Below, one piece after another: positions 32,210 through 43,639 of a stretch of DNA of 64,000 bases; within the stretch, counting starts at the first letter, position 1; the number at the start of each line of letters is the position of its first letter. Source of the DNA: Eledone cirrhosa. Its lineage: Eukaryota; Mollusca; Cephalopoda; Octopoda; Eledonidae. A model generated the notes under the pieces. It saw nothing but the letters and a program-made list of their open reading frames with translations. It made no database searches and had not been told where the DNA came from. The DNA is taken from positions 64,156,962 to 64,220,961 of the forward strand of contig OZ024744.1 of assembly GCA_964016885.1 (NCBI GenBank), read 5' to 3'. A program made the translations under genes and the position numbers.

Positions 32210-33300
32210 CTCTACAGGCAGGACTAAGTAAAGACCAAAAGAACAGGTCCTATGAGGAACTTTTACAGACAGCTTCAGGTACTGATGAAAGAGACCTCAT
32301 CATCCTGTGATAGGTGAATTTAATGGACATGTGGGACAATACCAGAAAGGATTTTGTAGAGTTTATGGCAGCTATGGTTATGGCTCAAGAAATGAAGAGA
32401 GATTGAGGCTTCTGGAATACTGTGACATGAATGAACTAACCATTTGCAACATAAATTTCATGAAATTCGCCAACCATCTGATTTCATATCAATCAGGTGA
32501 ACACACAAGCCAAATTGATTACTTACCCGTAAAACGAGACAAATGGACTGTAATACGCATTAAAGTTTTCCCTGGGGAAGAATACACTGCCCAACACAAG
32601 TTAGTTATTAGTGACATTAAAATAAACAAAAGACAGAACAAGATATTCAGGAAAATATGGAAAAGGAGGCTTTGGAAGCTAAAGGTTGTTTCAATTAAAT
32701 ATAGATTTAGAAAGGCTTTGCAGAGTGCAGAAGATTAGAGGGGTGATGAGCTAGGTACATATAATGCAGAGACAACTGGAAATTCCTATATGACAACTTT
32801 TTGCAAACTAATGATGAGACTTGTGACTGGAGTAAAGCACCAGCTAGACAGAGAGTGACCTGATGATGGAGCAGTACAGTGGATAGAGCCATTAAAGCCA
32901 AGAAACTGGCATGCAAAGACTGGGAAATGGGGGCAGCAGAGACAAATACAAGGTCTCTAAGAGAGAGGTTAAATGTCATATACAAAGCTTTGAGAGAGGC
33001 TGAAAAAAGAAGGTTTGCCAATGTCTTGTTCTATGAGGACCAGAGAGATGAAGTATTTCGCATTGCAAGGCAGTGCGTCAGCGTTAATCGAGATGTTAGG
33101 GATAAAATGTGTTAGAAATGATGATGGTACACTTAACACCAATGATGCCCAAAAGAAAGAGACCTGGGAATGTTACTATGAGAGACTGATGAATGGAGAG
33201 AATCAATAGGTAGAAGAGAAACTACCCTCAACTTACCCAAAGAAAGGAGCAGCTATTAGAGTTGAGAATTTTAGGGTCAAAGAAGCAATCAAAGAAATGC
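32210..33300 (+). pseudogene. L-A LINE, 5' part: endonuclease and linker
   Basis: Frames give the APE-type endonuclease motif IGEFNGHVGQYQ, YGYGSRNEE, SGEHTSQIDYLPV and QHKLVISDIK. The linker CDWSKAPARQRVTW, then DEVFRIARQCVSVNRD, and NEENQ-like block follow. The catalytic region upstream (QETRW) is absent. The copy stops at 33300 in TA/GA repeats beside the Penelope-like palindrome. Matching 3' sequence resumes at 36925, with about 130 codons of RT fingers missing between the two. Confidence 0.8.
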
Positions 33301-33540
33301 ATGTACATATATATATATATATAGAGAGAGAGAGATAGAATAAAAGAGAAAACACAGGTAAGCATTAAGAAAAAGGATTTTATCCAGGTATTTACGACCG
33401 TTTCATTGGTAAGTGCAACCTTATATACTGCAAATAACAGCCACTCAATAATAATTGTTGTTCACCTCCAAATTTTCAAAATAATGAATAAGTTACTCGT
33501 AAAAGATTCTTAATATATAGAAAATACATTTTTTTTGGAA

Positions 33541-33830
33541 TTGTATTTACTAGTATAGAGAGAGAGGAAGGGGGAGAAGAATTAGGAAGTAGAGTGACAA
33601 ATGGAGTAGTATATATATATATATAGAGAGAGAGAGGAAGGGGTATAAGAATTAGGAAGTAGAGTGACAAACGGAGTAGTATATATATATATAGAGAGAG
33701 AGAGAGGAAGGGGTATAAGAATTAGGAAGTAGAGTGACAAATGGAGTAGTATATATATATATATAGAGAGAGAGAGAGGAAGGGGTATAAGAATTAGGAA
33801 GTAGAGTGACAAACGGAGATGTAGGGAGGG
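33541..33830 (-). repeat. Minisatellite in Penelope-like 3' UTR, four units
   Basis: Four tandem copies of a 60-66 bp unit (gaattaggaagtagagtgac plus a TA/GA microsatellite) lie in the minus arm. The plus arm (36370-36550) has three, so the array changed after the arms formed. Confidence 0.85.
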
Positions 33831-34182
33831 GTAAGGGTGGAAGGATTCCTCGATCAGTTTTGATTCATAGACTTGATATCATCAGTTTACAGTGTAGGGA
33901 GTTAAAGAGAATTAAATTGTTTATAGTGGGAGGGAGAGAGAGGGGCGGGGGAGAGATATAAATATATATATAAATAAAGAAGAGTGGAAGAGAAAAAAGA
34001 AAAGAAAAGAGAACAAAGAAGGGAGGGAAGAAAAGAAGAAAACAGAAAACAAAAAAAGAGAAAAAGGAATGAAGGAGTAGGGAGTGACATAGGTATTGGT
34101 TATTGTGGGTAATTAAGGGGTTAGATTCAATAAGAGGGTAGAATGTCTAAGTATATGTAGTTTGTCAGGTGGTAGTAAGAGA

Positions 34183-35341
34183 TTAAGGGTTTGATTTGTA
34201 CTTGTAGTGCGAACATTTTTCTTTGAGTCCATGGTTACAATAAATTGATCTTTCGATTTTATTGTTGAGTAATTTATTCTTCGAACTCAAAATGTGGAAC
34301 AGTTCAAGGTCACATAACCGACAGCTTCTCATACCACTCTGACATGGGGGCGCGTTCGATAATTTTTCCCACTTCAGGGTGTATTGGTGGTTACTTTCCC
34401 TCAGTTGCCAGGTCTTATTCGCAAGGGTAGTTACATAACGATGCTGGGAATGTTTCATTGCATAACGGTGTGTATACCAACAAGCTTTAAATGTATTCCC
34501 AGTCACTCCGATGTAATACCATTTCTGGTTGTCTGATTCTACTGTAAACCAGGTTAGACTGCATACATTCATTATGCAATGGACAGGTTTCAGGTAGGTG
34601 GCAATTACAATTCTTGTAATGGGCAACTTTGGCATTATTGGTGGGCTGCGATGCCTGTACAAGTGTGTTACGTTTTTTTTGCCTTCTAGTGGGTGGTTAT
34701 GTATTATATATTCTGTTATGCTCGATGGTAATTGTATTGTTATTGTTATAAATTTGTATTCCGGTGTTGTTACGTATGTTTTTAGCGTTAAGCATCTTAA
34801 TGTGTGCCGCTATGTTTGGTGCAGTGGAGTAAGATAGTCTAATAGATTTAGTGTTAAGGATTTTGCTGTATCTATTTGAATTTGGGAAGTGCTTATTTAT
34901 TATTCTAAAGAAGGTAGAGGGTAGGTTGGTACAAATAGAAGTGTTAAATATGGGGTTATACCAAATATATTTTCTACTGTGTGACCTGTTTGATTTTGAT
35001 GTTGTATTTCTATTTTCAGTATAATTTGTAGTTCTATGCGTAAATGCGTGTGTGCGTGTGTTTCTGGAGTTTGTGATATGCCTGTTCGTGTGTGTTTTAC
35101 GGAGGCTATCATCTATATATTCTACTCTATCTAGGTGGCCTGCCTTATCTAGTGTGGTATTGTAGTACTTCGCGTGTTCCTCAAAGATTTGTCGGTTAGA
35201 CGAGAGGCGGGAGATCCTAAGGTATATGCTGCGTGGAATGGATTTAATTATGGAGAGTGGGTGGCTCGAATTACAGTTGATGTATGCTAAGTTTTCATTA
35301 TTCTTGTGAAAAGGTCTTATAAGTCTCGTATTTAGACGCAA
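34183..35341 (-). pseudogene. Penelope-like element: RT C-terminus and GIY-YIG endonuclease (minus arm)
   Basis: The first frame (35341-34697) holds late RT blocks: SIPRSIYLRISRLSSN, SRKYIWYNPIFNTSICTNL, INKHFPNSN and NTKSIRLSYSTAPNI. After a frameshift near 34680, the next frame (34662-34183) holds a Cys-rich linker and the endonuclease: NQKWYYIGVTGNTFKACWYTH, SCRLCDLELFHIL and CNHGLKEKC. This order (RT then GIY-YIG) defines Penelope-like retroelements. The position that normally holds a catalytic Arg after 'FK' is Cys (FKACW). The YIG motif is kept. The RT catalytic core lies upstream and is missing. Confidence 0.88.
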
Positions 35342-35345
35342 CGCT

Positions 35346-36036
35346 TAACCTAAATACGGGACTTATAAGACTTAAAATCCTTAACACTAAATCTATTAGA
35401 CTATCTTACTCCACTGCACCAAACATAGCGGCACACATTAAGATGCTTAACGCTAAAAACATACGTAACAACACCGGAATACAAATTTATAACAATAACA
35501 ATACAATTACCATCAAGCACAACAGAATATATAATACATAACCACCCATTAGAAGGCAAACAAAATGTAACACACTTGTACAGGCATCGCAGCCCACCAA
35601 TAATGCCAAAGTTGCCCATTACAAGAATTGTAATTGCCACCTACCTGAAACCTGTCCATTGCATAATGAATGTATGCAGTCTAACCTGGTTTACCAAGGC
35701 ACAGTAGAATCAGAGAACCAGAAATGGTATTACATCGGAGTGACTGGGAATACATTTAAAGCTTGTTGGTATACACACCGTTATGCAATGAAACATTCCC
35801 AGCATCGTTATGTAACTACCCTTGCGAACAAGACCTGGCAACTGAGGGAAAGTAACCACCAATACACCCTGAAGTGGAAAAAATTATCGAATGCGACCCC
35901 ATGTCAGAGTGGTATGAAAAGCTGTCGGTTATGTGACCTTGAACTGTTCCACATTTTGAGTTCGAAGAATACAATTTATTGTAACCATGGACTCAAAGAA
36001 AAATGTTTGCACTACAAGTACAAATCAAACCCTTAA
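35346..36036 (+). pseudogene. Penelope-like element: RT end and GIY-YIG endonuclease (plus arm)
   Basis: After a central hairpin this arm jumps to NTKSIRLSYSTAPNI, so about 470 bp of RT are deleted relative to the other arm. The endonuclease frame (35659-36036) matches the minus arm, including the FKACW change. It lacks ten codons near the C-terminus (the KLLNNKIERS region). Confidence 0.88.
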
Positions 36037-36369
36037 TCTCTTACTACCACCTGACAAACTACATATACTTAGACATTCTACCCTCTTATTGAATCTAACC
36101 CCTTAATTACCCACAATAACCAATACCTATGTCACTCCCTCCTCCTTCATTCCTTTTTCTCTTTTTTCGTTTTCTTCTTTTCTTTTCTTTTCTTTTCTCC
36201 CCCCCCCCCCTTCTTTATATATATATATATATATATATTTATATCTCTATCTCTCTCTCCCTCCCACTATAAACAATTTAATTCTCTTTAACTCCCTACA
36301 CTGTAAACTGATGATATCAAGTCTACGAATCAAAACTGATCGAGGAATCCTTCCACCCTTACCCCTCCC

Positions 36370-36550
36370 TACATCTCCGTTTGTCACTCTACTTCCTAAT
36401 TCTTATACCCCTTCCTCTCTCTCTCTCTATACTACTCCATTTGTCACTCTACTTCCTAATTCTTCTCCCCCTTCCTCTCTCTCTCTCTATACTACTCCGT
36501 TTGTCACTCTACTTCCTAATTCTTCTCCCCCTTCCTCTCTCTCTATACTA
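36370..36550 (+). repeat. Minisatellite in Penelope-like 3' UTR, three units
   Basis: Mirror counterpart of 33541-33830, with three units of 'gtcactctacttcctaattc' plus (CT)n. Confidence 0.85.
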
Positions 36551-36924
36551 GTAAATACAATTCCAAAAAAAATGTATTTTCTATATATTAAGAACCTTTT
36601 ACGAGTAACTTATTCATTATTTTGAAAATTTGGAGGTGAACAACAATTATTATTGAGTGGTTGCTATTTGCAGTATAGCGATATAAGGTTGCACTTACCA
36701 ATGAAACAGTCGTAAATAACTGGATAAAATCCTTTTTTTTAATGCTTACCTGTGTTGTATCTTTTATTCTTTATACTCCAAGATTCAACGTGATTCTTAC
36801 AAACTTGTGGAGTTACCCCTAAGCGTACGTTGAAACCGTCCAACAAAATGGATATCTTAACCACGAACTGGATTACAATAAGCAATTTTCTGCTTTCCTA
36901 ACTATATATAGATATATATACAAG

Positions 36925-38209
36925 AGAGGTTCTTAGAGAAGAATAAGCCACTATACTTAGCTTTTGTTGACCTAGAGAAGGCATTTGACAGGGTACTCCG
37001 ATCTGTCATCTGGTGGTCCCTAAGGAAACTAGGTGTTGAGGAATGGCTTGTGAGGACAGTGCAAACTTTGTACAGAGGTGCTGTCAGTAAAGTCAGTGTA
37101 GGAATGAAGTTTTGTGAGGAATTCCAGATACAAGTAGGAGTACATCAGGGTTTGGTCCTCAGCCGACTTTTGTTCATCATAGTCCTCCAAGCCATAACAG
37201 AGGAATTTAAGACTGGCTGTCCATGGGAACCTTTCTATGCTGACGATCTGGTTCTTATAGCAGAATCAGTAGAGGAGCTAGAGAATAAATTCTTGCTATG
37301 GAAACAGCAGTTGGAAGCAAGAGGACTGAGAGTGAACCAAGCTAAGACAAAAGTGTTGATGAGTAGAAAAGAGGACAAAACTCTGATTCCATCAGGGAAA
37401 TGGCCATGTTCAATATGCAGAAAAGGAACTGGCATAAATTCTATAAAATGCACCCAAGAGATGTAGTGGGATAACAGGCAAACTAACAAGTAGGGAGAAA
37501 TACGTATGCAGTAGATGTACAGGGAAATTAGACAGTAGAAGTCGCATTGATAGACACATTTTTCAAATGCAGGTGGGTGCTATAGAAGTGGTTGATAGCT
37601 TCCGGTACCTAGATCAGATTAGCATGGGAGGAGGGTGTTCCGAGGCCATAATATCTAGAATAAGGACGGGTTGGAAGAAGTTTAGGGAGCTGCTTCTGCT
37701 GATGAAGAAGGGTTTCTCCCTGCGTATGAAAGGCCGGTTATATGATGCCTATGTGAGGAGCGCAATGCTGCATGATAGTGAGATATGGGCAGCAACTGCA
37801 GAGGATATGCGACGGCTGGAGAGAAATGAGGCAAGCATGCTCCGTTGGATGTGCAATGTCAATGTGCGTGAACGACCGAGCATGGATGTGTTGAGAGAGA
37901 AACTGTGTCTGAGAGGGATAGAATGTAGTGTGCGAGAGAGGAGACTGCGGTGGTATGGACATGTGATGCGCATGGAAGATGACCGATGGGTGAAGAAGTG
38001 CCAGGAAATGCCAGTTGAAGGAAGATGTAGTAGAGGTAGACCACGAAAAATATGGGCGGAGGTGGTGAGAACAGACCTCAGATTGCTGAAGCTCACGGTG
38101 GAGATGACGAAGGACCTTGACAAGAGGAGAGATGCTGTGCTGAATAAGACCCGTCTCACCCTTGCAAGCAGGGAAAAGTGGACATAAAATGATGATGATG
38201 ATGATGATG
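36925..38209 (+). pseudogene. L-A LINE, 3' part: RT palm to (GAT)n tail
   Basis: Frames give LYLAFVDLEKAFDRV, VGVHQGLVLSRLLF, the catalytic YADD (PFYADDLVLIAES) and the thumb. A finger with only its first CSIC pair is followed by a deletion. A clean 206-residue C-terminal frame (37567-38187: RTGWKKFRELL, RLERNEASMLRWMC, RRLRWYGHVMRM, RGRPRKIW) then ends in (GAT)7. The C-terminal frame is intact to its end. It is probably the second half of the copy at 32210-33300. Confidence 0.85.
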
Positions 38210-38356
38210 TGTATGCAGGATATCTGTAGATGAAAGATCAAGGAAAAGAATGCTCAATCTGTTGTAAGAGAACTTATTTTTCATCCACTTAACATGTAAG
38301 TGCAACCATTGGTTTCGAGGTCCAGTTATGGCCACTACAGTTAAATGTAATGTAAT

Positions 38357-41300
38357 ATCATCATCATCATCATCATCATCACGTTTAGCGTCTGTGTTCC
38401 ACGCTTGCATGGGTTTGGACGTGGGGTTTTCCCACTTGAGGCAAGAGTGGTTGTCTTGCTCGCATAGGACTGTCTGGCGGGTTTTCTACAGTTGGATGCC
38501 CTTCCTAACACCAACCACATTTACAGTGTGGGGCTGGGAGGTTTTTACCGTGTTGCCTACACAGCCACATTACAGCGTGAACTGTCTGGCGGGTTTTCTA
38601 CAGCTGGATGCCCTTCCTAACACCAACCACATTTACAGTGTGGGGCTGGGAGGTTTTTACCGTGTTGCCTACACGGCCACATTTACAGAGTGGACTGTGT
38701 GTTTTTTGTCGTGACACCTACACGATCTCATTTGTTTCGGCCTGGATGTTGTGGGACCAACATAACTGTACATTGAAAGGGGCGGTGTGGATGGGGTGGA
38801 GGTGGTGGGACGGGGGGGGGGGTGTTTTGATAGAGATGCCTACTGACTGTAGTAGGTTTTTACTTTGTATTTAGGTAAGGCGGGTCTTCTCTATTACTGA
38901 GTACCGCCAAAGGTCTCGGTCCAGTGACATTGTCTTGGAGAGGTGTAAGCGTGTGAGGTCGGAATTTATCAGCTCGTCCCATGTTTTTCTGGGTCTGCCT
39001 ACTCCGTGGCTACCGTCTATCTTTATTGCCCTGCACTTTGTTATACAGCTGTCGTCTTTCATGCGCATCACGTGACCGTACCAACGTAGCCTTCTCTCGA
39101 GTAAACAACATCTGATCCCTCTTATTTCTAATTTTTTCCTTAGTTCGTTTATGCTTTGCCGTTCACGTATATTACTATTGCACATCCAGCGGAGCATGCA
39201 AGCTTCGTTCCTCTCTAGTCTGCGTATATCCTCTGCACACAATGCCCAGGTCTCACTGCCATGCAGCATTGCTGTTCGTATGCAGGCATCGTATAACCTG
39301 CCTTTCATTTTTAGGGAGAACCCTCTAGCGGCTAATAGTGGTATAAGCTCTCTGAACTTTTTCCATCCAGTTCTGACTCTAGCTACTGTACTTTCAGAGC
39401 ACCCTCCCCCACTGCTGATTTTGTCACCCAGGTAACGGAAGCTGTCCACTATTTCTATAGAACCCTCTGCGCAGTTGAAGGAGCTAGTATTTTGTGGGCA
39501 CTTGCTACTTATTGCACCAGAGCACCGGCCACATGTAAAATCTATGTTCTTAGTTAGCTTACCTGTGATCCCACTACATCTTTTATGCACCCATACTTTG
39601 CATTTGGGACATAAAATGGAGTTTCTACCTACGCCTTTCCTACACACTGAGCATGGCCATTTCCCAGATGGGACTGCCGCCTTATTTTCTTTCCTACAAA
39701 CTAGAACTTTAGTCTTAGCCAGGTTAATTTTAAGGCCTTTTGATTCTAGGCCGTGCTTCCATGTTTGGAATTTCTTCTCTAGTTCGGTCATTGATTCAGC
39801 TATGAGCGTTAGATCATCTGCGTATAGGAGTTCCCATGGGCAGCCGGTCTTGAACTCCTCTGTTATAGCCTGAAGGGCAATAATAAATAGTAGGGGGCTA
39901 AGAACAGAGCCCTGATGGACACCAACTTTTACGCTAAACACTTCACTATATTCGTTGTTAATTCTAACCTTACTGTCTGTTTCTTTATACATGGCTTGTA
40001 TAGCTCTCACAAGCCATTCGTCAACACCTAGTTTTCTAAGAGACCACCAGATAATGGAACGGGGGACTCTGTCGAAGGCTTTCTCCAAGTCGACGAAAGC
40101 TAAGTATAGGGGTTTACTTTTAGCTAGGTACTTCTCCTATAGTTGTCGTACAATGAAAAGAGCGTCTGTGGTACTTTTGCCTGACACAAATCCGAACTGC
40201 ATTTCATCTAGATCAATTCTCTCTCTGATTAGTTGCGCTATTACTTTTTCCGTGACCTTCATGACCTGGTCGATTAATTTAATGCCTCTATAGTTACTCC
40301 TATCTAGGGCATCTCCTTTTCCCTTATAGCAGTTAACGATGATGCTGCTACGCCAGTCCTTCGGAACAACCCCATTCTGTACGACTTGGTTAACTATCCG
40401 GGTGACCATGGTGTGTCCCACCGAACCAGATGCCTTCAGCATCTCAGCAACTATTTCCGAAGGACCAGTCGCCTTACCTGTCTTCATATCTTTGATTGCC
40501 TTGCTTATTATACTCCCCTGGACTAACACTGCTGGTCCCTCTATTGGGTCGATGTGGGGGAGACTGTCTTTCTCCCATTTGTTCTCCTCATTTAGAAGCC
40601 TTTCGTAGTGACACTTCCAAGCTACCTTCTTATCAGCGTCGGTGATGGCAAGTATGCCATCATCGTTAAGCACACACTTCTCCCCGACAATATCACGGTT
40701 TTCCTTGACACATTGCCTGGCAATCCTGAACACCTCACGTTTTTGGTCCTCACGTTGTAGAACATGCTTGAACTTTCTTTCCTCTGCTTCCCTTCTTGCG
40801 AAGTACACTTGTCTCCTAGCTTCCCTCCTGGCCACCTGATAGTCTTCTCTACTTCCCCCCATCCCGCCATGCTTTCCAAGCCTGCTTTTTGGCCTTAATT
40901 GACTCCTCCACCTTACTGTTCCACCACCATGTTACTCTCCTCCTACCTACAGGCCTGCTCCAGCCACAGACTACGTCTGCCGCCGTCAGCAGGTTTGCTC
41001 TCAGGAATTCCCTCTGTTCCTCTATATTATACGACTCTAATTGCTCTTCCTTACTGTCGAAAGCGTCAAGTAATATGCTTTGAAATTTATTTCTGGCTAT
41101 GGGGTCCTTTAGCTTCCATATTTTTCTCCTGAGGATAGTCCTCTTCCGCTGTCTAGTACGTCTCGTCCTGACTATGAGGTCGCTAATTATCAGTCTATGT
41201 TGGGAGGTGAATCCTTCATGGGGGAGGGATTTAGTGTTAACAACAGACACTCTGTCACGTCTTCTGGTAAGGATATAATCTACCTGGCTTGTGTGTTCCC

Positions 41301-41815
41301 CCGATCTATAGATGATCAAGTGATTGTCTCGTTTTTTGAAGTTAGTGTTACAGATAGTTAAGTTATTTGCGTCGCAGAATTCCAGGATTCTGGAGCCTTC
41401 CTCATTTCTAGTACCGAACCCATAGCCTCCATGGATTCCATCATAGCCGTCACAATGCTGTCCAACGTGACCATTTAGGTCGCCTGCAATAACTATATAG
41501 TCACTGTCGGTTATTTGGGAGGTAGCGAGCATCAGTGTCTCGTAGAATCTGTCTTTTATAGCACCGGGCAGTCCGGATTGGGGTGCGTACGCAGATATTA
41601 CTGTCACCGTAGTTTTATTGAGGACAAGTCTTATTTTAATTATTCTGTCGTTCACTCTATTTACGTCTATTATCTTATCTGCCCACTTTTCTGCTACCAT
41701 GATTCCTACCCCACCCAACCCATTGTCATTTCCCACCCAGAAAAGCTTATAGCATCGTTCTTTACCCACGATGAATCTAGCCGACCCTCCCCTCCACCTG
41801 GTCTCTTAAATAATA
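38357..41815 (-). mobile_element. L-A LINE, most complete copy (EN-RT-finger-C-terminus)
   Basis: On the minus strand the coding region runs from ETRWRGGSARF (endonuclease, cut just before the start of the domain; Glu of QETRW present) through GDLNGHVGQH, SGEHTSQVDYI and SQHRLIISDL. The linker and RARQC-type block follow, then the RT (GKATGPSEI, QFGFVSGKS, FDRVPRSIIWW, GVHQGSVLSPLLF, catalytic YADD). A PHD-like finger (C-x2-C, C-x2-C, H-x2-C, C-x2-C; about 39660-39510) and the C-terminal RWYGHVMRM / GRPRKTW block end at 38871. Two lesions are seen: one extra G in a G run near 40858 shifts the frame, and a TAG replaces a CAG at 40139-40137. The 3' UTR has a tandem 117-bp duplication and an (ATC)n tail. 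Confidence 0.9.
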
Positions 41816-41999
41816 TATATGAATAATATATATGAGTAATATATATGTAGTAATCGTTAAAATAGAAAAAAAGAAATTATTCACTTTTATGGAATAGTTT
41901 ATCATGATTAGTTTATTAACTTAACATAAATGGCAATAAGGAAACGAAAAATATAGAGTTAGAAAAGAAATTAAGCAATGAAAGAAAGGTCAAGTGAAG
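41816..41999. other. AT-rich junction with TATA-type repeats
   Basis: 'aataatatatatg' repeats abut the 5' break of the LINE; the rest is AT-rich. No gene. Confidence 0.4.
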
Positions 42000-42830
42000 G
42001 TAGAAGGACAGACTGCACACCCCAATCTGGGAGGTGGTATGTTTCAGCTGCGCACTGCAGACGAAATGGCAAAAGCATTGCTGCAGAGAATGGCCAGCAA
42101 CACTTGCAGAGCTCCTTCTTTGTGTGGATTGCAGTCTCCACAATTTTGTGGAGGAAAACAGTTGTTCGGGGACAGAGAATACTTACAGTTTTGACAGCAA
42201 CCAGCGTGAAAAGGAAGCAGTCGATCAAGCTCTGGTATTTGGTTATCTTCTTCCTCTCTGTGTTGTTAGCAGTAGTGCCTGGGTTTGTGGCTGAAGTGAC
42301 ACGGCTGAAGGTGGAGAATGAGTCACAGCATGTAGCATCACAGATTAGGGCTTTACCTCCCTTGAATGGAAAGAAGGTTATTCTGTCGAAGTACTTATCA
42401 TCACCACAGTCAAGGTTTGCTGGCTCCAGTTGTGATGGGAAGCTGGTTGTGCTGGGGCTCCTTTTGATGATGTCATTCATAGCAGTATGTTGGGGGAACT
42501 GGGTTGCACTATGGCTAAATGATAGTGGGTGAGGACTGAACCTGTCAACAATGGCACCGAATTTTGCTGCTAGGTAGGTGAGACAGAATTGATCCAAGGA
42601 AGACTCAATCTACCTGAAGGAAAACCTTCACTAATATTGTTCCAGTTAGGTTGGACATCAGCATACTGGGGCATGGCGAGGCCTTCGTTGATCCAATCAT
42701 CTAGAGCTGACTCTAGTTCACGGTCCACATCTGGTTCTGCTGTTACCTTGTGAAAGACCTCACTGATGAGGATGTAACTGAAGGAGATCGGAGATAGGTA
42801 GGCTACTGGTACTCTATTTTTTTAATTTTG
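42000..42830 (-). pseudogene. Family R RT element, C-terminal half
   Basis: The minus strand reads SFSYILISEVFHKVTAEP (about 42800) and ALDDWINEGLA, then a 208-residue frame (42597-41971). That frame contains a Cys/His knuckle remnant (GAIVDRFSPHPLSFSHSA), PSQLEPANLDCGDDKYFDRIT and GKALICDATCCDSF. It ends in the last block (FSAAMLLPFRLQCAAETYHLPDWG). The PD of the nuclease-like motif is FD here, while the D of (W/C)DAT is kept. The RT domain is not present. Confidence 0.7.
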
Positions 42831-43639
42831 TATTGTTCTGTCAAAGCTATAGGAGAGCAGCAATAAAATGGGTGTATTTTTTAATCTTTCAAACGTTCTT
42901 GATACACCTATGTCAAAAATCTTTCATACCATTGGAAAATTTATTTTGATTGTCAAATAGTTAGAGACTTTGCACCCAAAGTCAATATTTTCAAATGGAA
43001 AGTTTTATGATTTAATGTCTAAATTCATTTCAAGGATACAAAATTTTACCAAGCACAGACAATGCAAAATTGGATAGTAAGTCTAAGATTCTACACTGAT
43101 CTACTATTTCTATCTGAAACAGCAAATCTATATTTTCGAATTCATTTAACATAGATCTTATAAATGATATATAAAGTTTATTAATTGTATCAGAGTAATT
43201 AGCATGTAAAACCCTTTCAAAATAATTGTCACAACTAATAGATGACAATTGAAAATGTAATCTTAATACATCCTACTAGCAAAGAATTCTTTTTACACAA
43301 TTACATAGTTCTCACTAATGATCTTATTGCTGAAAGGGGGATGAATTTTCATTGTTACCTCACTATTGCTGTTTAATTTGTATATTTTCATGTAAGATTA
43401 TCTTCATATTAGCAGGCTTTTCAGAAATGTACAAAGTTCTGAATAATATATTGATATCATCAATGATATTAATTTAAGGGAAATTTTATAGTGGTATCCT
43501 AATATTTTGGAATATTGAAAAATGACATATTTTTCCATATATATTAAATATTTGCAAAAAGAATAATAATCTAGTTAAAAACAATTTTCCTGTTTTTCTG
43601 TTCAGAATTAGATTAAACTTGTATCTTATTACTTTTGTA
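42831..43639. other. AT-rich, nothing recognised
   Basis: About 800 bp of AT-rich sequence. A 72-residue minus-strand frame (43248-43030) has no recognisable motif. Confidence 0.45.

Larger units (their letters stand above)
33331..36776. mobile_element. Head-to-head Penelope-like element palindrome
   Basis: Two copies of one Penelope-like element lie in opposite orientation with their 3' ends outward: a minus-strand arm (35345-33331) and a plus-strand arm (35346-36776). The arms share nearly all features, including outer ends (aacacaggtaagcatt / aatgcttacctgtgtt), a 3'-UTR minisatellite, the endonuclease region and the RT end. The centre is a short perfect hairpin of the same sequence, ctaaatacg.gacttataagac (about 35312-35372). 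The plus arm lacks about 470 bp that the minus arm retains. Arm-to-arm similarity is high by eye, so the structure is young. Confidence 0.85.

Noticed and set aside
36298..36350. CTGATGA followed by GAATC in both Penelope arms, suggesting a second hammerhead
   Set aside because: The sequence between CTGATGA and GAA does not pair into stem II, GAAA is absent (GAAT), and no suitable cleavage triplet follows. Both arms share these defects.
42758..42790. CTGATGAGGATG resembling a hammerhead core
   Set aside because: It is antisense coding sequence of family R; GAAA and the pairing needed for stem II are absent.
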